From: Azadirachta indica | Lineage: Eukaryota; Streptophyta; Magnoliopsida; Sapindales; Meliaceae | Assembly: GCA_022749755.1 (NCBI GenBank) | Contig: CM040443.1 | Location: forward strand, 7,417,191 to 7,481,190 | Length of the DNA: 64,000 nt | Reading direction: 5' to 3' | Part shown: piece by piece, positions 1 through 14,007 of the stretch | Numbering within the stretch: position 1 is the first letter of the stretch | How the letters are laid out: each line of letters starts with the position of its first letter | The notes under the pieces: model-generated | What the model was told of the DNA's origin: nothing | Database searches by the model: none | The model's input: the letters and a program-made list of their open reading frames with translations, nothing else | Position numbers and translations under genes: made by a program

Positions 1-173
1 AGTTTCCCATTCATGAAAACAAAAACAAAAACAGAAAAGAATAAAAAAAATAATAAAACAACAAATGATCACATTCAAAGTTCAATGAACGTAACTTCTT
101 ACTCTCTTAGTCTAATTACAAGATAAAGGATAATAATCAATCAATCAACCTCTAATAGGAACCTTAATTAGAC

Positions 174-210
<37 letters not shown>

Positions 211-211
211 G
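174..211. repeat. (TG)n(TA)n compound microsatellite
   Basis: About ten TG units pass directly into about ten TA units. This is a simple-sequence repeat and likely to vary in length between individuals. Confidence 0.9.
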
Positions 212-659
212 TTGATAATTGATTGTTTTTGTTTTCTTCTTGGTCAACAATTAATGACAAATAATATTTGACCTCGAGATTTTGGTTGTCCTTAATTTGG
301 GTGTTTACCCTCATGGATGAATTTGTTTGATGGGATAATATATAAAGTTGATCATGAAAATCAATTAATCACGACAAAACAAGAATAAGCTAGAGATTAA
401 TAATTATTAGTATTAATAATAATAATATTTTTATTAACTTAAAATTTTAACCTCAAGATGGTGAGCAGAGAGAGACAAAGAGACAGTGATTAGAGTGGAA
501 TAAAAGTGGGATAGGGAACATGATAATAATAATAATTTTCATATAATCTCATAGTTTTTATCATCGTAAATCACATTTGTGCCCTACCAACCCTTCTAAC
601 CCACATTCTTTGGTCTTAAAATTGACATGATGATCATGATAAGGACGGTGGTGGCCCCT

Positions 660-800
660 CAACGTGGCATTCTTACCCCAAATTCACCTCTACTTGCCTT
701 CTTCTCATTGGTCCATCCTTGATTTTCATCTAACCAATCGGAAAGCTCGAGATATTGCTGACGTGGCATTTGAAGTTTCATATAAATATATAATGGGAAG
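660..800 (+). promoter_or_regulatory. Promoter-like cluster: two ACGTGGCATT boxes and a TATA box
   Basis: The ten-base word ACGTGGCATT occurs at about 662 and again at about 761, about 100 bp apart. Its ACGTGGC core is the ABRE/G-box type bound by plant bZIP factors. A TATAAATATATA stretch follows at about 781. No convincing coding sequence lies just downstream, so this could serve an unseen non-coding or lost transcript. The assignment is inference from motifs only. Confidence 0.3.
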
Positions 801-2747
801 TGTTCAACGGGGAACCCACAGAAGCCGCCCTTTCAATCCCTTGGATGACAAATAATTACAATAATTTTGACTAAGCAACAGATTTTGCAATCCAAAATTA
901 TAGCATCGGACGGACACCAAGGCCCCACGATTGAGGCTTCCACCATATATGCTATATAGCCTGCCTACAAAATTATTACTCAGTTAAATCTGTTCTTGAT
1001 TTCTTTATTAATGGTCGGTCTCCTTCTAGAAAGCAAAATAATCAAGATTAGGTTTTTAACCACACACTCCCAACAAAAAAAATAAATAAATAAGTGGATT
1101 ATGTTGCGGCCAAGTTCAACACATTCACACCATCCCACTACAATTAGCGGGAGTAAGTGCAAAATCTATTCCAAATTAGAAGCATATATAATATATGTTT
1201 TATATTATACCCCCAATTAGGACCCAAAAAGAGCACCATCGCTAATGTATTCAATATTAAGAATGCGACCCAAATGTATTTAAAAACGATAACACTAAAC
1301 TTGTAAGGGATTTTGACAAGATTGTGCATAATTGTTTTTTATATATATTTATACATGGGGTTCTTGCTGTTATGATGATAGTTACCTCATCATAATTGTA
1401 ATGTCATTTTCATTCCTTGAAAAAATCCGTGTTTCCTTTATCTTTACCTATGAAACATAGTCATAAACATGCATTTTTGCATGCTTGTGTGGGCTCAGCA
1501 ATAAGGTAACCCATTATTTCTTCCTAATATTCTCAGCAACTCCGAAAGTGCTTCTGCAACCTGAGTTTTGGGGACAAAACTATGATATCAAATCTCTTGC
1601 CGGGAATGAATGTTCATCTACTAAATTCAATCAAAAAGATTATAGAAAATTTTAAAGTAAACGGAAGAAAGAAAAACATTTGTGCAAAGTTGAAGGAGGC
1701 GAGTAAAATAATTATCCATTATCAAGCAAAGTATTGATGAGATGCTTACCTTTGGAGCTGCAAATCCCCCACTAATATATCCATTTACAACTTGCTACAA
1801 AAAGTTGTAAAGCAATTATTTGCACTGCAACAAAATTTAATTGGAACTCAAAACAAATAAACAATAGAATCGTACAAACTTGTCCAGTTGCTGGGAACTG
1901 AGGCTTCAAAACAAGAACAGTAAACCAGGAAAAAAGAGCAGTCTTTCAGTGCTTCCCTCGAGCTGTCATCCCCATGTTCTCTCTTCGGCTGCGTTAGCTT
2001 TTCAGACTGACCCCAGGAGGTCCCAGTGCAACCAATCACGGCCCTTCTTCTGCACAAAGCATACATGCATATCAACTTCACTGCTTCAATGGACCCTTAG
2101 ATACCCCACCCTGCCATTTCTCTCTTACTCCAATGAATCAAGAGGCCGGCCCACTAGTCACTCTCATCCGATCTGCGAGTAGATACGCAATGTTTGTATT
2201 GTTACAACAATGAATTCAAGGATAATAAAATGCATAATTCATGTAAGACTTGGGTATGGGCATAGTACCTGTCATCAGAGGCAGAGAAATACGAATTCTG
2301 GCAAAGCCACTGCTTTTTACTATAAATGGGAAAAGTATCCTTAACATTGTTGATGAGAAAATTTGGAGAATTTTTGTCTTTGGTGGAAAAGGCGGGTTTG
2401 TGGTTGCAACTGTTGGCAAAAGTGCAAAGATTTGTGAAATCTTTCTTTCTTGCGACTTTCATAATCAAATTGGCATATGTGTGATGCTTCTGTTATAAAC
2501 AAAAGAGCCCAAAAAGAAGAATGAAAAGAAAATCCTAAAACTCTTCCACCCAAGTAGGCAGTCTTCATACGGATTCTCTCAACTGAATATAGGTTGACTC
2601 AGCCACCCAAATCTTGCCTTTAAATTCCCTCGTAAACCCTTCATTTCCTTGGCTCTTCTACACCTCTCCTGCTTTTGCTCTCAAAGAAACTGAAACTACA
2701 GGACTGAACACTTTCAACCTCTAGCTTCTATCTCTTCAAGCAAATAA

Positions 2748-4932
<2,185 letters not shown>

Positions 4933-4957
4933 TACCATCCACATTCTATTATATATA

Positions 4958-4961
<4 letters not shown>

Positions 4962-4994
<33 letters not shown>
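4962..4994. repeat. (AT)n microsatellite behind CKX
   Basis: About sixteen AT units lie 30 bp after the CKX stop codon, inside the likely 3' untranslated region. Confidence 0.9.
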
Positions 4995-4996
<2 letters not shown>

Positions 4997-7900
4997 ACCT
5001 TACAACATGCAGGGAAGATGCCTTAGCTACAAATGCTGTAAACCAGAAGCTATCACATTACATGCCTTCTCAAATATTGTAAGTTTAATGAGAAGGCTAC
5101 AGGAATAGCCAGATTTCTTTTTTTTAGAACATAGGTTAAATATTTTGAATATCAATTATTAATTAGACTTGTAGAAGGCAATGAAAGAAAGTAACCCTAG
5201 AAAGGATGTATATTATTGATTTGTGTACAAAGACTAATTCTTCTCACCGACTAATCAAATTACAAGACAAGACATAAAATCTTTTCCTGTATAGGGTTGT
5301 TACAACCCACAACAAATGTATGGGCATCTTATATTAAATTAACAAGTCCCGAAGGAAAGAAACAGGAGGGGAGAAAAAAAAAAAATGGGACATAAAAAGG
5401 GTCTTTATTAAATAACTGCAAGTTACAAGCTACATTTACTATGGACTTACCTCATCACTCACGAGGAAATTTTGCAGTTTCCAACTTCTTGCCAATAAAA
5501 CTATGCCTTAAAACAACATGAAACTGTACTGCCACAATGTTAGAAAAACATGTACATATTATTTTTGATCCACCTTTTGGTTAAACAAGGGCATTCAAAT
5601 TTGCATCAGCTTGTAGAAAAAAGTCATTTGTATGGGTTTTAAATACCACAAAACCCTCCATATTCACGCCCGCCCAGAGTCAGCATATACCATGTACAAA
5701 AGCACTAAAACAGTCTACCGCTTATCCTATCTTGTTCGTAGGTTCAACTTGTACAGCATTTCAAGCTATGGTCCTGTCAAAACCCATTCTTCTAAAATCA
5801 GTGCATTATCAGGCCCCAGTAGCTTTCCCATTATGTCCTCATTTTTATCAGGTCAACAGATGGCAAAACCATCCTGCTTAAAGCAACAACTCCACCATGA
5901 GCACTCAGAAGAAAGTAAATATACTGTGAAATCTAAATACATCTTTCTGGAATAGAACGAAAAGATGTAGGAGAAAAAAGAGAGTTCTTTGGCCAGTTTA
6001 TTAAGCATATATTCAACAAAATTAATTTGTCATCAATATTACAGATATTGCCACCTAGAGATGTTAAAATTTATTTACGACAAAAGAAAATGAAAATTCA
6101 TTAAGATTAATGCTTACATTGTAAAACGACAAACATAAATTTGATAAAAACTAGAGATTGTGATAATCATAATAAAAATGCTGAACTTGTACTCTTGGTG
6201 TTATCATAAACAAGGATGGATCTAATACCAGTTTAATAATTTCCTTTACCAATTTTTCTATTTCTTCAGTAACTCATAAGACAAACAAGTCAGGCACTCT
6301 CACACTATGATGTAACAAGAATTTCTCATTGAAATCTAAGTTATAACCTCTTTAGTTCTTAAAAGATATATGCATTTTTTTACCACAATGTACCCTTTCC
6401 ATGATTCTCTTATTCCTCACTTGTTGAGTGAACCATTATCAGAGTAATGGATCATCACTGATTTCATTTTAATTCGATATTCATCCAACATCAGCAGAAA
6501 GGAAAAAGATCGACTATGATAAACAAATTCAAAACACGTTTTTCTATTTAGAAGATTCTAGCGTCTTTCTGTCAGAACTGTTGGGGCAATGGCATTCAAT
6601 AGTTCACAGAGTTTATTTTTTGTTTAATCACTGTACAACATATTTTCTACTGAAAAGTCAAGTGACAAACATAGCCACCTCCATCATTCCAAATTGAATT
6701 ATTTCAGGGTACCAGCCTCTTTTTCTGGAAACATTCAAGCTATCAGTAAGGATTGGAAGATTACAGTTGAAACAGGATAAAGTGAAGCTCCACTATTCCA
6801 TTGAGTATTGGCGGCCTCTGTTTGAGAATATCCACAAGAAAAGGGACCTACTGTAAACAGGGTATGCATGTGGTGGTAGTTAATTTATCACTATTCATCC
6901 AATTGATGGAGTTATATTCTCTTTAGATAATAGCCAATACAGCCCAAGAAAATTTGAAAGTTGACAGTTTTTATCATGTAAGATGCACTAACTTATCTGC
7001 ATGAAAACTGCAAGGCCAAACTAACGATTCTGTTTGTAAATTTTGAATTTTCAAAATAATACTAAATACACTTAACTTATATAGCATACACCTGTTTCCG
7101 TGAATAGATCGCTTTCCCTGATGGCAATAGCAGACACAGTTGGAAAATCAGAGACCATCTAAAAGGTATATTTCTGTCAAAAGCACTTCAATTCAAACAA
7201 ATCATCAGTCCAGGTTGACTAGCATAGCTTGATAACTATGTGAATAATCATTCATGATGAGAATACAAAAAGTTTACAGCAAATCTGACTCTTACAACTG
7301 CATCAAAACTCAATAATAAGGGTCAAGGAGCAAAGATTGCCCCATGAAGGACACATTAAAAGCTAGGGCACTCGTACCAGTTTAAAGTGGTGTAAATTCC
7401 AATGATTATTATATGATATTTTAGCAATATATTTACCTTAAAACTTTGTTAATGGATGTACACAGTAATAGCTTCAGTGAATTTTGATAATGCAAAACAT
7501 GTAAGAAACTCCATGTTGTTGACCACAGTTCTAGCAATAACAAAGACAGGCCTTTAGAGTCCACTCATCTCATATAAACAACGTTCTTGTCTATGAAATC
7601 TTTCATATTCCATGCAAGATGGTGTCCCTTCATTGAATGGACCTAATAGTTAACAACATTTGATTCATATTTTAAAAATATGTTTTATGATATCAGTGTA
7701 GAGCTCATGAAAGACGATGCTATTTATTAACTATTGATTTGCTTAGTTGTACTTTTACAAAATTTAATCAGATAGCTTAAACTAAAAAGCTACCATGATT
7801 ACCCCGTGAAAACATTATGCGACTCCAGCTACATGAATTTGGATCAATTTAACATAGATTAGCTACCCACATATTGAGAACATAAAAACCATTATTTGAG

Positions 7901-9363
7901 TAGGAACTAGTTAGCCACGTCAAGCATAATCTAGCATGTAAACATCAAGTTCATATACTATAGATATATAATAAATACAACTTATAACTTATACCTAACT
8001 CCCCTGTACATCTACTATTGTGATCAGATCAAATGTAGTATAAAAAAAACGTAAAAGCAGAATATTCTATAGAGAAAAGGGAAAATTAATAGCTCAGTTT
8101 AAATTATCCAAACAGAACTAGCAGTACTAGATGATATGCAAACATGAATTTGGTAAGTTTAGAGCCAAAGGGTGTAAAGGAGTATCCGTAATGTTCTATA
8201 AACTCCCAAGTAACCATTAGGTAAAGTTATTCTGTATACAAGAAAATGCAATCAGTTCTAGTTGCTTTCCACTTCTAGAAGAAAAAAAAATTAGGATTCT
8301 GGGTTAAGGCAGAGCAAGCTAACAGCGGGTCTCAAAGGCATGCAGCTGTTTGGGCCTTAAAGGCATAAAAGGTCGATGGTCAAAAAATCATTCTGAAACA
8401 CTATAAGACAGCAAAGATATTTAAATAGAAAATTTATGCAATGGCATAAGTTTTTCACAACTTCTAACTGTCTGCAGCTATCTATACAACGAAGCTATCC
8501 TAACATGATCTGAACTACAATAACACTAATAAAAACACTACATCATCAAACACTCGGCTACAGAAACAGCTTAGCAATCATACAAAACTAGGTAAAAGAA
8601 AGTCAATAGTTCATAGACTATCCCAGCAAGGGACTATTGCCTTGTATAATAGAAAAACCCTAGGATTGACAGTCCGAATCTTTGAAAGCAGCCACTTTAT
8701 ACAAAATGCTACAGCAGAGGACTGTATGCATATCCATTTTTCCTGCTTAGGTAGCACAAACACTGTTAAGTACCTTTTTATTGATTATATAATAAATATT
8801 CCACAACAAAGTCAGGCAAAAGCCAAAGCCCGTCAAAGTTCAGCCCTGGCTCAATCACCTAAGGATGCTTTCCTCTAGATTCAATTTGGGTTGAATGTCT
8901 TAGCATGGAGTTGATGGTTCACTCATAGGGAATATCATCCTCATGAGTAAAACTGCAACAAGACTACTGATAAAAAATTTAAAAAAAATCGAAATGAGAT
9001 ATAATCGATCAAGATACTGTTTCAGAATAAGCAACTGTCTGCTAAAGTCATTTGAAAATTCCTTACCCCAGATCTCACTTTTTAAAGCTTGAAATTCATA
9101 ATATGAAAGGTGTACTTCATAAAGCCGAGAAACCTTCTATTTATATGAAAACAAAATAGTTAGCTTTGATTTGCAAGAACACTATACAGTAGAAACTCTT
9201 CCAATTGAATGCCAAAGCGACCCATTTTCAAGTGTTTTGTTTGTTAACCACGAACAAATGTGAAGATTTGTCTGCTTGAGTCCTATATACATAGGACAAC
9301 TGTGACAACATAGTGAAGTTGACCAACCCTTCAATATAAATGAACTTGTTCAATTTTCTATGT

Positions 9364-9870
9364 AGTCTATCTCCAATGTTATTTCGTTATTGCCAAATTG
9401 GGGTATTTGTGCAGAACGAAACCTGCCTAACCCAAGAAATTGTCAATTCTGTTATAAATAATGACATGAAATACATGCTATTAGTTATACAGCTTCAAGG
9501 AACCAAAAAATTTGGCCGTGACGCAAAATCAAACGAGAAGCACAAATAAAAAGCAAGAAGAAGAATAATCCAGAACAGTTGTTCGGAAAAACAAATCAAT
9601 CAAATCTCCTGTGCAGAACAAGAAGCAATCTATCTCCAATATTAGTTCGTTACTGCTCAATTGGGGTATCTGTGCAGAACATAACCTACCTAACTGAAGT
9701 AATTGTCAACTCTGCCATAAATAAAGACATGAAATACATGCTATTATTTATACAACCTCAAGGAACCAAAAAATTTGGGCATTATGTATCATCAAACAAG
9801 AAGCATGAACAAAAAGCAACAAGAAGGATAGTCCAAAAAAATTGTTCAGAAACACAAATCGATCACGTCT
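9364..9870. repeat. Two-copy tandem repeat, unit about 263 bp
   Basis: The block starting near 9364 (TCTATCTCCAAT..) recurs near 9629 in the same order with moderate divergence. Both copies share TTGGGGTATCTGTGCAGAAC-like, GACATGAAATACATGCTATTA and GGAACCAAAAAATTTGG words. Both copies stay largely open in one plus frame and encode related short peptides (for example DMKYMLL, QGTKKFG), but neither starts a recognisable protein. Confidence 0.75.
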
Positions 9871-10239
9871 CCTGTAACTACTACAATTCTATAGCAAGAA
9901 CCAACAGATAACAGGCTTATATGTGAGGAATTACAGAGTGAAAAATCAAATTTGAGTACAATGCACAAACATTTCAAACAACAACTAAAATATTTATGAT
10001 ATCACTATGCCTAAAGTAGTTCAGCTCCCTATCAAAACTTCAGGGCCACAAATATATGTCCTAACTGACAATCCATTCACCTTCCCTCAGATCTATTTTA
10101 TTTTTTGGGATGAAATGGCTGCACTCACCTTCTTGTCCCATTAACATTGAAAAAGAAAACATTACCCTTTGCATAGCAGATCCTACCACTCCAAAAAGAG
10201 TACTAGATGTTGGAATGACCTCTGGACTCAAGGTAAATG

Positions 10240-10325
10240 CCATTCACTTTCCATTTCTGATTTTCCTCCACAGCTTCCATGAATAGATTCAACGCAGCTG
10301 ACAAGCAATAGTGATCGAGCCTGAA
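10240..10325 (-). other. Exon-like segment of unknown gene
   Basis: Reading leftward after a GTTTCAG acceptor, one frame gives LDHYCLSAALNLFMEAVEEN. The helical, A/L/N/F/E-rich pattern is loosely like UBA-type helices (..AALNLFME..). There is no clear partner exon: the frame runs to a stop about 50 bases further on, and the neighbouring frame is also open. It could be a real short exon, a relic, or chance. I do not assign a function. Confidence 0.2.
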
Positions 10326-11499
10326 ACATCCACCAGCACAATAAGATCTGTCAAAACTACTTCAGTATAAGCTTTCAATACAGTTTGTCAATGGTAGTCC
10401 ACTCCACTGTCCACGGGATAGACATACCTAAATTACTGTCATTATACAGAATCAAAACAGTAATGCAACATTGATATATCACCCATTCACACAAACCCAG
10501 TAGCATCAAAGTCAGTAAAGCAAGGCAAATCTGGAAGAAGTCACAATAAGAAAAAAAATCTAATCTAATGTTTGCTAAGCTTTGAACAAAAACAAAATCC
10601 AAGACATCAACAACCAACCATTCCAACCATCTCATGAACATTGTATAAAAGAAACCTACACATAATGTTAAATCCATTTCAATTTCATTCATCATGAAAC
10701 CATATGCATGCTTCACGTATGTAAAGAAAATGCAACAAAAGCAGACAATAATAATTTTATAAATAACCAATTCAATAACCCATTTGCAAGAACATTGAGT
10801 GTAATTTCTTCTCCTCGCATCAACTTCTACACAAATTTTATCTGGGTTTTAGCATGTCATAGTGGAAGCATTTGCAGCATTGCCCATGATAAAACTAAGC
10901 TTCTAAAATCAAATGTTAAAAAATTGTTACACCAGTGAGTAGGGTGAAACTTTCCTCGATTATTTTTTCTCACCACGGAGGAAACCCAACAATAACAGCA
11001 ATCCATTTAGACAAGCTTCACTCAATCTTCCGCAGTTGAAGGAGAGGTTTGCTGCAAAAATGTCTTCGAATCCATTATTACCAAGATCATCCTTAGGTCT
11101 GTGAATTTTACAATTCTATCCCGAAACAACCGGCAAAATACTACATTACCCCTGATAAAAACGAATGCTTTTGCCAATGGAAATTTCGAGATAATCTTTT
11201 CCGAAACCAAGTGATCTGATGATCCAGGATCTCCGAAGATTTCCTTTTCCTCAATCAGAGCCTACTTCCCAAACTCGTGAATTTGAAAGAAATTAAATCA
11301 ATTCGAGATTTTTTTTCCCTCATCGATCACATTTCATTAACGCAACTTGTCGAAATCGGTAGTCTAAATTAGATCGAATTTGTTTCTTAAACGGTCCAAC
11401 GCAATGGCGCGCAGCTGAATTGATTGTCGACATCAGGGGGGCGCGGCCTAGATATTTGAGCACTCTCAGCTTTTCAAACGTTTCAGATTTTATAATTTG

Positions 11500-13380
11500 C
11501 GTAAAATCTATGATTCGAGGATATTTTGGTCATATCATGTTTTCCTTTGTGTAGAATTGTCAGCATGTTAAACTAGACAATGTTTCTCATCAACTTTATA
11601 TTTCAGCTGTAAGTGGACGAAATTATGGAAGTGATTATTAACATTCTCTTTATAATAAGAAGAATAATTATTCAAGATATTACAAGATCTATGCATAAAA
11701 AAGGTTATTGAACCTCATATTTATTCCTATTAAATAAACATGAGATTGTTTTTCATTATTATTGTATTCTTCTATATTTTACAAATTATTTGGTAAGAAA
11801 TTTTATTGATTTATCTCAAAAAAAATTATGACTAATTTACATAAAATATACTGCATATTTAAATTTGTATTTTTCATTGCAATAATCACAAATTTATTGA
11901 TTAATTAATTCTAAAATAAATGTACATATGATAAAATTTTAGTAAATGAGTATAAAATATAAATTTAGTATACTTGTTTTATTTAAAATTTTCTTATATA
12001 TATAACATAATAAACTAAAATAATTGTTTCATTTAAAAACATTCTTATATATAATAGTATAAAATAAAATAATTCTTGATTATCATATTTATAATATTAT
12101 TAATACCAAATCATAGTACATAATTTTTTCACTCTTATTAAAATAATTAAATTATGTTCATAATATCAAAATTTGTCAATGCAATTAATATTAAAGAGTA
12201 TTGTAAATTTAACAAAAATGATTAACATTTGGAGTAAATTTTTAGTAATAATTATTATTTAAAATGTTTTAAAAATGACTATTTTAAATTTTTTTAGATT
12301 AAAATATTTTTGTGTGAATGTACTTGATAGATATTTTTTGAAAAATTTTTATGAAGATATTTTAATCTAAATTAGTCATTTTTTTATAATATATATTATA
12401 TAGTAATCATTAAAAAAAAAATTAATAACTAATATTAATTACTGTTAAAAATTTTCAGAAAGTATTTAAGGTATTTTTATAGGTCTTATCGATTTGTCAA
12501 TTAAAAACACAAAAACGAAGAGGGCCTCGACTCCATCTTCTTGTCGGATTTTTTTTTTTTAAATATCCTTAAAAACTTATAAATTACGCATATATCGTCC
12601 TTTTGAAATTGTTTACATGAATATACCCCTTGACTCATGAGGTGGGAAGTGTCATAGATACCCTTAATAAAGAAAAACAATTTTATTCTTATATTTTCCT
12701 TTTTATCTATCCCTCGAAAATAAATTTAAGGTCATATCTTTTAAAGAATTCAAGAAATTTTTTGCATTTTTTTATAAAAAAATATGAAAAAAGATCAACT
12801 TAAAAACTTATAAAAATATTTACGAATTATGAAGGCACATAAATGTATGATGTAGAGGATTATATATTGAAAGGGTCAGTCATGTAATGTAGTGTGAAGA
12901 AAAAAAAAATGTTATACAAATATTTTATATATGTAAAGGACATTACAAAGACCAACAACATTGCTTACGTGACTGATGATATTACCCAACCATCCTGCAA
13001 TGTTAATAATGAGTGTTTTACGTTTTGTAAATATAATAAAAGGAATTTCTAAATAAGTAAATTCAAAAAATATTTGAGATAGTCTTGTAAAACAGATGGA
13101 TAATACTAGTTTTCAGAAAATTGGCTCCTTCCAGAAAATAGAAATCATCGCCTAACGCAAAAAGACAAGGCATTGCCACATACGCAACACAGTATCGGCA
13201 AGTCAGCAGCAGCCGGCTGCTAGCTATTTGCATCTTTTGATTTTCTTTTTCCATTCGTTTTCTTCTTCCTCTTTTCTTGCAAGTAAACAATTCCAATTTG
13301 CTATGCAATAGTCCTTGCGGGTTTCAGTGTCTTTTTTTACTAACTGTTCGGAATTTCACGAACATTGTGTGAATTCTGAA
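11500..13380. other. AT-rich intergenic DNA
   Basis: Long A/T runs and no coding-like frame on either strand. I see no repeat borders or terminal repeats in it. Confidence 0.6.
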
Positions 13381-14007
13381 GTTTTCTGGTCTCATTTTAT
13401 GGACGGTACAACTGTGAGCAGAAAAAAACAAAGCTCAAATCCGTGTCACCGCGTTTAAGAAGCTGACAATAACAGGTGTTGAACTTTCCGTTCACTTTCT
13501 TTACACTGCGTTTTCAACATTTCATTTTGCATGTTTTGATAAAATCGCCTTGGTTCCTAGTTGTTGTTGATGATTGATGTGGCACAGCGACGGCCTCTTT
13601 TGCATTTTGTGCCTTGTTCTAGAAATTTAGACTTCTTTTACTTCTCAATTGTGGCTGCAGAGTGCAGATTTGACTGCACGATTTCGTTTTGATTTTGGCG
13701 AAAACTGAGAAGAAAAAAATCAAATTTTTATTTTTCTTTGTTGTGAGGTGATTTGCTAATTGGAGCTCGTATGATTGCTTGAGGGGCAATTACTACACCG
13801 CCCATTTAAATTATCTGAAGTGGGTTGTTTATGATCTATATCAACTAGTTGAAGATCAGAAGTTTGGAGGCAAAAGTTTTGAATTTGGAGCTCGGATTTA
13901 TTGATCCGTTAGGGTTCTTGTGTATATATTGGTGACGATTAGTTGTTCTGTTTCGTGGATCTAGTTATCTTGAAATACTTTGAATTGAGTGTCATTAGGG
14001 GGACAAG
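13381..14007 (+). promoter_or_regulatory. Leader / promoter-proximal region of GPDHC1
   Basis: Higher-GC, T-rich DNA directly before the start codon, with several ATGs out of frame. No TATA box stands out. A 5' untranslated intron is possible because a CAG/GTGTTG donor-like site occurs near 13473, but this is not decisive. Confidence 0.4.

Larger units (their letters stand above)
1..2747. other. Intergenic / CKX upstream region
   Basis: No reading frame here looks like a protein; short open frames on both strands lack family resemblance. The stretch holds a TG/TA microsatellite (about 174-211), a small promoter-like cluster (660-800) and, near its right end, a pyrimidine-rich leader (about 2640-2745) just before the CKX start codon. 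A TTTAAAT box near 2620 is a possible TATA element for that gene. Confidence 0.6.
4995..11500. other. 6.5-kb stretch with no confident gene; exon-like pieces on the minus strand
   Basis: No open frame here matches a family I recognise. On the minus strand there are good splice-like sites: an acceptor near 10322 opening a short frame, an acceptor near 8954 opening FTHEDDIPYE, and a donor (ATGAG/GTAAGTCC) near 5449, followed by an AATAAA-type signal near 5405. The higher-GC block at 11220-11460 could be the 5' end of such a transcript. This may be a minus-strand gene made of very short exons, a long non-coding RNA, or a decayed gene. The 9340-9870 duplication lies inside it. Confidence 0.35.

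Noticed and set aside
1848..2182. Overlapping open frames on both strands
   Set aside because: Neither has a recognised family or splice partner; the plus frame lacks an ATG start.
10375..10770. 131-codon open frame on the minus strand
   Set aside because: Long for its surroundings but it is a run of hydrophobic residues (C, F, I, L, Y, W) with no domain, no leader and no partner exon; AT-rich DNA yields such frames by chance.
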